Positions 57,024-64,000 of a stretch of DNA of 64,000 nt are shown here, one piece after another. The notes under the pieces were generated by a model. It had not been told where the DNA came from. It searched no databases and was given only the letters and a program-made list of their open reading frames with translations. Position 1 is the stretch's first letter. Every line of letters starts with the position of its first letter. This DNA is from Cryptomeria japonica (lineage: Eukaryota > Streptophyta > Pinopsida > Cupressales > Cupressaceae). Made by a program: the position numbers and the translations under genes. The stretch is taken from assembly GCF_030272615.1 (NCBI RefSeq), contig NC_081406.1, forward strand, positions 470,694,400 through 470,758,399. Direction: 5' to 3'.

Positions 57024-58744
57024 CTAAACTCCCTTGAATAAAATCCCATGCTGAAATGAAATAATCCAACCAATTTCTCCTATCAACTATAACCGGTTCT
57101 CTACATGCTTTCCAAGGTTCTGCAAAATCTGGGTCTTCATCATACAAGGTCTTCAAATCTTCAAAACCTAATACCGTCACTCTCATTTTTGTCAGCAAAT
57201 TCCTTCTCCTACTCAATGCATCAACAACTTTGTTAGATTTTCTAATTCTATGCTTCAACACAAAGGTGTAACTCTGCAAGAATTCTACCCATCTCATATG
57301 TCTCTAATTCAACTTACTCTGACTATTCAAATACTGCAAAGCTTGATGATCTATATACAATACAAACTCCTTAGGCAACAAGTAGTGTCTCCATTTATTC
57401 AAGGCTTGAACTATGGCATAAAATTCTTGATCAGACATTGAATCTCTTCCGGGCATCATTCAATTTCTTACTGAAGTATGCTGCTGTTCTCCCTTCTTGA
57501 CTCAAAATTGCTCCTATTGTTGTTCCACTTGCATCACAATCCACTTGAAATACCTTATTGAAATATGGTAAAGCTAACACAAGTTTCTCAGTCACTTTCT
57601 GCTTTAACAATTCAAAACTTTTGTTTTCTCCGCTCGTCCACTTGAATTCTTTCCAATCTCCTCTCATGGTCTCAGTCATAGGGTTACAAACTGAACTGTA
57701 ATTTTTGATAAACTTCTAGTAAAAACTAGCCAATCCATGGAATGATCTTACCTCTCCAATGCTTTCTAGTGTAGGCCACTCAACAATGGCTTTCACTTTC
57801 TCAAGGTCCATCTTCAAACCATCCTTAGATATCACAAAGACCAAATAGACTAACTCATCCTTCATGAAAGTACACTTCTTGATATTGATCAACAACTTTT
57901 CTTCTCTCAACCTCTGTAAAACTTGTCTTAACTGCAACAAATTCTCCTCTTTTGTTCTACTGAAGATCAAAATGTCATCTAAATACACAATAACAAACTT
58001 ACCCAAAAATTTATTCAATACCTCATTCATCAGCCTCATGAAATTACTCGGTGCATTAGTCAATCTAGAAGGAATCACCAACCATTTGTATAGTCCTTCA
58101 TTTGTCTTAAATGTTGTCTTCCACTCATCACCTTCTCTAATCCTGATATGATGATATCCACTCTTCAAATCTATCTTTGTAAAGTATTTTTCTCCACTCA
58201 AACAGTCTATTATGTCATCCATCCTAGGCAAGGGAAACTGATATTTCACAGCGATCTTGTTTATTGCTCTTGAATCAGTACAATTCCTCCATTCTCCATT
58301 CTTCTTATGTGTTAGTACTACTTTTACTACACAAGGGCCTAGACTCTCCCTAATCAAACCTTTCTTCAATAACTCCTGGAATTGTCTACTCAGTTCTTCA
58401 TTCTCTGTCAGTGTCAACCAGTGTGCAACTTTGTTAGGTAAACTAGCTCTGAGAACCAAGTCCATGCAATGACTAATACTTATAATAGGTGGGAATCCAT
58501 CGAGTACATTATCTGAAATGATGTCCTTATATTTTTTCAGCAAATCTCTTATCTCTGTTGGGTGTTCTCCTTCCAGTTCCGGTCTCTGAGTCTTCTTAGG
58601 AATTAAGGAAAAACACACATTCTTATATCTCAGTCCATTCATGAATTTCCTTCCATCTACTAAACAGATTCTGGTATTTGTATAGACTTCAGTATTCAAA
58701 GGTTCCTCCAAAGGTAACAAGGTTTGCTTCATCCCATTGGCCAC
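57010..58744 (-). pseudogene. Chromovirus H reverse transcriptase and RNase H
   Basis: The RT frame (57,716-58,744) carries LLKKGLIRESLGPC, KNGEWRNCTDSRAINKI, YFTKIDLKSGYHHIRI, FGL-type region replaced by SRLTNAPSNFMRLMNEVL, and the catalytic YLDDILIFS. RNase H follows in pieces: FQVDCDASGTTIGAILSQ and RTAAYFSKKLNDARKRF (57,431-57,679), then KSNKVVDALSRR (57,010-57,297). Stops separate the pieces. In a typical chromovirus these form one Gag-Pol frame. Confidence 0.9.
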
Positions 58745-58792
58745 GATAGTGTACGTATTCTTCCTCCCATCATGTATTGCCTATCTATCAAA

Positions 58793-60250
58793 CTACCAAG
58801 GTTTTCCCAATAAAAGATGACAAATATCCGTAGGCATAATATCACACAAAACTTCATCATCATAATTCCCAATTTTTAATTTTACCAAACACTGTTCACG
58901 TACTAACAACTTATGTTCATCCTGAATCCATGCTATTTGATAAGGCTTAGGGTGTTTCAATCTCTCCAATTTCAACTTATTCACCATATCTTCTAAAAAA
59001 AGATTATCTGAGCTACCACTATCAATAACAACTTTACAACATTTACCAAGTACCTTACATCTAGTCTTGAATAGATTCTTCCTCTACAAGGGTTCTTCAT
59101 CGCCTCCAGTATGACACAAAGCTTTCCTCATCATCAACAGTTCTCCATCTTCCGGTTTATTGTCTGATATGGTGGGGTTTTCTTCCACCACTACTACTCT
59201 TCTGGTAACCTTTGTCTTCTTACATTTAAATGCATGGTGTCCTTCTCCTCCACAATTAAAGAAGGTTCCTCTAAATATCCTCTTGTCTTGTCTTCTAAAG
59301 TTCTCATTTCGGTAACCATCCGATTCTCTCCTCTGGTAAAAATTTCTATCATCCTTCTAGTATGAATTATCTTCTTTGCTCACTTCCTTGTCCTTGTTCT
59401 GATCTGTACTTGTACATCTTCCTCTGGTATATCCTCTTCCTCCTTAAAATCTTCCTCTGGTAAACCTTCCAACTCTACCTCTTTGTCTCTTCTCATGTCT
59501 TTTATTCAATTTCTCTTCAGCCTTTAATGCATACTGGTAAGCCTCTTCAACACTCTCCAATTTTATCATACTGAGTTAATTGTATAGACATCTGTAATCC
59601 ATTCAAATATCTTGTAATTTGTTCAAATTCATCATCAACATGTCTGGATCTAATGTTCAATTTATAAAATGCTTCGGTGTATTCCTTCACACTAGATTCC
59701 TTCCGTCTTAGGTTCTGTAATTTCTAGAATAAATCCACTTGATAATTCACCAAGACAAAATTTGATTGCAACTTAGCAATCATCTGATCCCATGTCTTAA
59801 TCTTTTCTTTACCTCTTCTTTGTCTATCAACTTGCAAATGCTCCCACCAAAGAGATGCAGGACCTTTCAACTGGGTACATGCATATTTCACCTTCCTCTC
59901 TTCTGTAGTGTTTTTAAAATCAAAATACTTCTCCATCTCCGAGATCCAATCCATCAATTCATCCAAATCTAACTTTCCATCATATTCCGGTGGGGTAAAA
60001 TGAGGTTTAGTGTTTTCCCTACTCAAAACCATTAAAAAATTTCTTCATTCGAATCAATTGCCGGTAGGTTTACTTGTTCTGTCGGGGCTTCTTCTCCTTC
60101 ATCTTCACTCACATCTTCAATATGTTGACCTCTTGTATGGGCTATCTCCACGGCTTCTAACTAGGCTGCTATTCATTGCAACATCTCCATCACAATAGGG
60201 TTTGCATTCCCACGCACTCCACCATTCCTAGTTCCTCTTCATGCCATTGA
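58793..60250 (-). pseudogene. Chromovirus H gag and protease
   Basis: Gag core: FTPPEYDGKLDLDELMDWIS then YACTQLKGPASLWWEHLQVD (59,724-60,032), going on as KESSVKEYTEAFYKLNIRSR (59,620-59,710). A zinc knuckle near 59,225-59,270 has lost its first Cys (FNCGGEGHHAFKC). The protease active site VIDSGSSDN is near 59,015, and CHLLLGKPW ends it at 58,793. Several frames are used. The N-terminal part near 60,050-60,250 is full of stops. Confidence 0.85.
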
Positions 60251-60342
60251 TTCACACTAGTCCTTTGCAATTATAGGTCAGATCCACAATTCTCCACCCT
60301 ACAACAAAATTTAGGACATGCAACCTCCAGAACAAAACTTCA

Positions 60343-60353
60343 CTCTGATACCA
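60343..60353 (-). other. Primer-binding site of chromovirus H
   Basis: The minus strand reads TGGTATCAGAG two bases inside the 5' LTR, the initiator-Met type. Confidence 0.9.
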
Positions 60354-60355
60354 CT

Positions 60356-60668
60356 TGTAGTAGTCACTAGTGAGTAGGGGACCTCAAGGAGATCAATCCA
60401 GACTGGTTAGCAAGAGTAAACACAATGAAAACACACAAATATGATGGAGGCAATGCAGAACAGATAGTTTTTTTTGTATGAAATTTTATTACATCCAACC
60501 GGTAACAACCGGGTTACAACATACCGACACACAAGCTTGGTAGAATAAGTCACAACCGGGACCTTGAATCAAATGAACTATCTTCTAGGCACAGTCTATG
60601 TATCTGATACTCTGATTGATTGTAATTTTGTTACATTCTAAAGTTCTAAAGCATGATTACAAATATAT

Positions 60669-60726
<58 letters not shown>

Positions 60727-61133
60727 ATCCAAAGGATCCAGTCAGCCCAAAAGGGATAAAAACCCAAAGAACAAGAGCTAACATGCAAAATGAAAAAGGT
60801 CGGCCACACACCAAGAAACATTAAGATCAACGCTCAAGGCTCTGTAAGCTTCAGAATGCATTTTGGTAGATCACCATAATAGGTCTCAGGCAACCGGTAA
60901 CAAGAAACCTCCATGGAAACCGATAGCGATATCTTGCCAGAAAGTGATCCAAATGAGATATGGTTTGAAAGCAAGAAAGATGATCAAGTCTTCAAGTAGA
61001 ATCCAACTCCATAGGATCTGGTGAGCCAAAACTGAGACACAAAAAGAAAACTAAAACTGCAAACAAAATAGAAAGGAAAATGTTTTTGGTTGATGCAAGA
61101 TTGCTGTGAACCGGGGATGCTCTTGCATCAACA
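60356..61133 (-). repeat. 5' LTR of chromovirus H with (AT)n expansion at 60,663-60,724
   Basis: It is collinear with the 3' LTR. Where the other copy has only AATATATATCG (55,263), this copy has a TACATACATA tract and about 25 AT units. Ends TGTAGTAGTC and GCATCAACA are intact. Confidence 0.9.
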
Positions 61134-62440
61134 GTGCTTTGGACAGAGAGATTGGGAGATTTTTTGGAAACCGACTTGTTCTAGAGTTTTGCAAGCTCTA
61201 TTTAGGGTGGGAAAAATACATTGTAGTGTGTAGGCTATGGAACTCTAAGGGTGGCAGGGATACAAGTATTGTAGTTGGATGGCACCATTTGCTCCTATGA
61301 GTTGTATGAATTGTGAAAAAACTATTGAGAGACAATGTCTGAACTTGTTTTTGTATTAAGTATCATAGAACAACTACAAACTTATTACAAATACCAACTC
61401 CTTTCGAGCAATATTATTACAAATACTAGCTCCTTTCAAGCACAAATACAAGCTCCTTTCAAGCACCAAACTAGAAACAACAATTAGAAGACCAAGGGTC
61501 ACAACTTAGAGATCCACTTTAAACAATGTGAAAAATACAACCAATGGAAGACCAAGAGTCACAACTTAGAATTCCACAAAGATGTCCCTCTTGGGAGTTG
61601 AACTTGGGTCTCCACATTGAGAACTCGATGCTTTAACCAACTAAGCTCAACCCCCTAGACCGTGCCTGAACTTGTTTAACACAAAGCATGATATTTATGA
61701 GGTGATCCTAGAAATGGTGGATGTAATCACTGAATTTGCAGAGACATTGGTGTGATAGATTTATTTATGAGGTGGTGCTCGTACCTTTGTTTGATGTTAT
61801 GGAGTTGAAGGAGAGGTGTATCAAGTTACTTGGGGATTTTGTAAAAGCAGTGAATGGGGATGTAGTGGCAGATGCTCTGTGGAGTTTGCAAAATGGTACC
61901 AAGGAAAGCATTTTGAGGATTTATTTCAATCCAGCCACATATTTTTCCTTAGACTCAGAAGAGGAGTCTGAAGCGGAAGATGACCAGGAGGAGCTTGATG
62001 TGTAGGGAGAGAAAAGTAGTGATACAGACTAAGAGTATAGGGAGGAAAGGGAGAGGAGGGTAGAGAAGAGGAGGAAGAGGAGGTTTGTCGTGGAAGCATG
62101 CCCTGTTTTCAGACAAGGGGTGCTGAACGGGGATCTATCTGAATTTAGATAGCTCAAGAACTTAGATGATTGGTAGTTGACAAAGGAATCCTCATCTCCC
62201 CTCTTCAACTTAGGAGATTTGGTGTCTTAGCTATTGCATTTTCTCATGTAAATGTTGTTCGGGTGTGTTGTGTTAGTGGGTAGGTCATAAGGTAGTGTTT
62301 GTGCTCCATTTTTTGTGTAGTTTGGAGTGCTAGTCTTGAAGTGTAATGTAATTTCATGTAGTATTTTATTTTGCAAGTAATATAGGTAGCTATCCCCATC
62401 AAAGAATAGCACTTACCATTAAAAAACAACAACATAATAA
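61134..62440 (+). pseudogene. Unrecognised decayed ORF split by a SINE
   Basis: Pieces of open frame are 61,106-61,300 (after the LTR: ALDREIGRFFGNRLVLEFCK), 61,279-61,350 rejoined to 61,678-61,754 (APMSCMNCEKTIERQ, then NTKHDIYEVILEMVDVITEF), and 61,736-62,005 (KERCIKLLGDFVKAVNGDVV, ending in an acidic SEEESEAEDDQEELD). The piece across the SINE is open only when the SINE and one target copy are left out. I do not recognise a family. The region ends in ATTAAAAAACAACAACA near 62,420, which could be the tail of a retroposed sequence. A host-gene fragment or a LINE-like ORF are both possible. Confidence 0.35.
61351..61665 (-). mobile_element. tRNA-derived SINE with 12-bp target duplication
   Basis: CTGAACTTGTTT at 61,339-61,350 recurs at 61,666-61,677. 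The 315-bp insert read on the minus strand starts GCACGGTCTAGGGGGTTGAG, holds an A-box-like TTAGTTGGTTAAAGC (61,630-61,646) and a B-box GTTCAACTCCC (61,593-61,603), and ends CTTAATACAA. The body contains two copies of a unit with GTCACAACTTAGA-type sequence and three copies of CTCCTTTC-AGCA. RNA polymerase III would transcribe it; a LINE would move it. Its tRNA part does not fold as a functional tRNA, so no tRNA gene is called. Confidence 0.8.
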
Positions 62441-62509
62441 TAAATATATAAAGTATAAATATTTTAACTATAATATTATAATATGGTTATAGGGTAAGTG
62501 CAAGAAGTT

Positions 62510-62720
62510 AAGTCCCAATTAGGGGGAAGTTAGCGCATCGGGAAGAACAACACTAGGAACAGTGCCCCATCATGGTTCAAGTCCCCAAGAGCAAAAAATA
62601 ATGGAGCCTCATTATGCTTTGGGTCCCAGATCGAAACAGGCCTTATTCTGCTTCATAACAAGGCCTCATGTTTTAAGAAATGGGGCCCTGTTATGCAAGA
62701 GTATTTTTTATTAAATGACT
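62510..62720 (+). repeat. Second tRNA-like sequence, candidate SINE
   Basis: TTAGCGCATCGG (62,530-62,541) fits an A-box and GGTTCAAGTCC (62,574-62,584) fits a B-box, with tRNA-like spacing, and GGGGGAA upstream could be the acceptor strand. Downstream, GGCCTTATTCTGCTTCATAACA and GGCCTCATG/GGCCCTGTTATGCA form short repeats. No target duplication was found, so the limits are guesses. Confidence 0.4.
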
Positions 62721-63380
62721 GTAAAATCATTTTCATAGTGTAGACAATGATGGAGGAGGAGACAAGCACCAAATGGGTCCCCAAGTTTGCATCCACACAA
62801 CCTCTGCCATCAAGAACTCCACTTCCCAAGTATGCCATTCTCCAATTTCCATCCTTTCAAAACATTTTGATTAATTTTTTTGCATGGTTTTATATGGTTT
62901 TAAAGAATTTCACTTCCCATAATTAGCTCCAAGTTTCAAAGGGTTTTGTATGTGATGAAGGAGCATCCAGTGGTGTAACTTGGGCAATCCTACATCATGC
63001 AAAAATATTTCCTTTTTTTATTGAGTTTTCATTTAATACTTTTGTATTTCTAGATACTCATTTGGACGAATAAGAGATTTCAACTTTTAGAATTGACAAG
63101 TTGCTTTTCCTAGCCAATTGCCCAAAATAGAAACTTTTATTTAAAGGTGGATGGAACCTGAATTTCACATGAACCTTGAGAATTAAAAAATAAGCACTTT
63201 GGTGAAAGAATCAAGTAAAAATCAATTAGGGTTTGAAAGTTATTCAAGTTTCAGTTTCTTGAAAAATCGAAAAAATTCTTCCATGTCAGATTTGAGGCAT
63301 TAAATGGTCCCGAAATAGCCCCAAAAATGGTGGGAATCAACAGAGCTGATTCTTAACATATTCGTCTCTTAGATATATTT
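62721..63380. other. Stretch without a recognised gene
   Basis: AT-rich sequence with only short frames. It may include the first part of the LTR whose end lies at 63,826, but I cannot set a start. Confidence 0.3.
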
Positions 63381-63842
63381 TTGACGCTTCAAACGACGCG
63401 TTAATCCGATTTTTAGATCAAAAGTTATGGCTGTCGGAAGTTGGAGAATTTTTCGAGAAATTTCCAGTTTTTGAATCTGGCTAAATTTTCAAATTTCTAA
63501 TTTCAAGTTTTGGTGTTTGTCCACAAAATGGTAATTTGTAAATTGTACTTTTGGCTCCACAAGGAAGAGAGGCTATTTAGGACTCATTGAGGAAACGTGT
63601 GAGTTAGTTGTTGTATGTGAGTTTTTGGAGTTTAGTTTCTAGGTTGGAAAATTGCATTGTAAGGGTTTTCCAGAAAACTCTGTAAGTTGTTGTGTTGTAG
63701 CCTGTGAGGGTTTATTCCTCTTGTATATAATTGCATGTATTGAAAATAGTTTTTAGATAATAATAATATAGATCTTTTGTGTCTCTTTTGCTGTGTTTTT
63801 CTGTCTCTTGGGTTTTGCCCTCATCAGTATGGTTTCAAAATC
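63381..63842 (+). repeat. Candidate 3' part of an LTR with degenerate primer-binding site
   Basis: CGCTTCAAACGACGCG and AAAGTTATGGCTGTCGGAAG (63,385-63,440) match in order a block of the Copia F LTR (minus strand, 31,191-31,252: CGCTTCAAACGGTTCG ... AAGTTATGGCCTCCGGAAG). TATATAA is at 63,724-63,730. CCCTCATCA ends at 63,826, and TGGTTTCAAAATC follows at 63,830, resembling TGGTATCAGAGC at 9 of 12 places. Together they suggest a plus-strand Copia-type LTR whose interior runs out of the window. Confidence 0.45.
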
Positions 63843-64000
63843 ACTAATGCCCAAATCTATGCAACTTGCAGTTTTGTGTATTAGCACTAATAAACTCTTT
63901 TCATGCTAATTTACTCCCTTATGCATATAATATAGAACCATTATGTTTTACACATGTTTTACAATATGAAAGAATTAATTTGCACACATCTACATAAATA

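Larger units (their letters stand above)
54957..61133 (-). mobile_element. Element H: Ty3/gypsy chromovirus, decayed
   Basis: Direct LTRs at 54,957-55,696 (740 bp) and 60,356-61,133 (778 bp, longer by an AT microsatellite) flank minus-strand gag, protease, RT, RNase H, integrase and a chromodomain. The primer-binding site matches initiator-Met tRNA. Flanking pentamers are GTAGT and GTGCT, so the target duplication is either mutated or mis-set. Many stops and frameshifts make it inactive. Confidence 0.9.

Noticed and set aside
61593-61646. Possible tRNA gene on the minus strand
   Set aside because: A and B boxes are present but the cloverleaf stems do not form, and a 12-bp target duplication shows it is the head of a SINE.

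Overview
The window is transposon-saturated nuclear DNA of a seed plant. It is AT-rich and contains LTR retrotransposons of both superfamilies, L1-type LINEs and a tRNA-derived SINE. I found no convincing host gene. The size of the nests, the CCGGTA-rich LTRs and the very long LTRs suggest a large gymnosperm-like (conifer-type) genome, but that is inference, not something a marker gene proves.

Layout, left to right. At 1-2,664 is the 5' end of an old minus-strand LTR element (LTR, primer-binding site, iterated leader). From 2,665 to 37,572 runs one ancient minus-strand LTR element, here called D, with LTRs of about 3.2 kb and a gag-only interior. D has been split by four later insertions. C (7,860-14,318, +) is a non-autonomous relative of D carrying a long unrecognised second ORF; its 5-bp target duplication is CTTAT. 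E (about 14,585-16,341, +) is a 5'-truncated LINE-like insert. A (16,902-27,782, +) is a pol-less LTR element with a Gln/Pro-rich ORF; its target duplication is GTTGG. F (30,659-36,670, -) is a young, almost intact Copia element inside the 5' LTR of D; its target duplication is ACATC. Taking out the inserts puts the pieces of the D gag back in order, and across the C and A sites they rejoin in frame.

37,573-39,706 is AT-rich spacer with two tandem duplications. 39,707-54,900 holds a Tat-like Ty3/gypsy element (B) and an L1 LINE (G). Each is present as two halves in opposite orientation. One inversion of about 43,145-50,870 would put both back in order, so a rearrangement with loss at the breakpoints is the simplest reading. 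B lacks its reverse transcriptase. 54,957-61,133 is a decayed minus-strand chromovirus (Ty3/gypsy with chromodomain). 61,134-64,000 holds an unrecognised decayed ORF split by a SINE with a 12-bp target duplication, a second tRNA-like sequence, and the probable 3' part of another LTR.

How the parts relate. A and B differ in LTR length and coding content but share the LTR start, a non-coding leader block, an unrecognised protein segment (KPRK...FFEEDQN...KQIDSP), A-rich tandem repeats in the 3' region, and an iterated 35-nt GTCTTATAC...GAAACCAGAC element that in A can fold as a hairpin. A is therefore probably a non-autonomous partner of B-like elements. C stands in a similar relation to D: same polypurine tract, same LTR ends, same multi-zinc-knuckle gag. 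The most interesting undescribed material is the second ORF of C, the KPRK segment shared by A and B, and the iterated 35-nt element.
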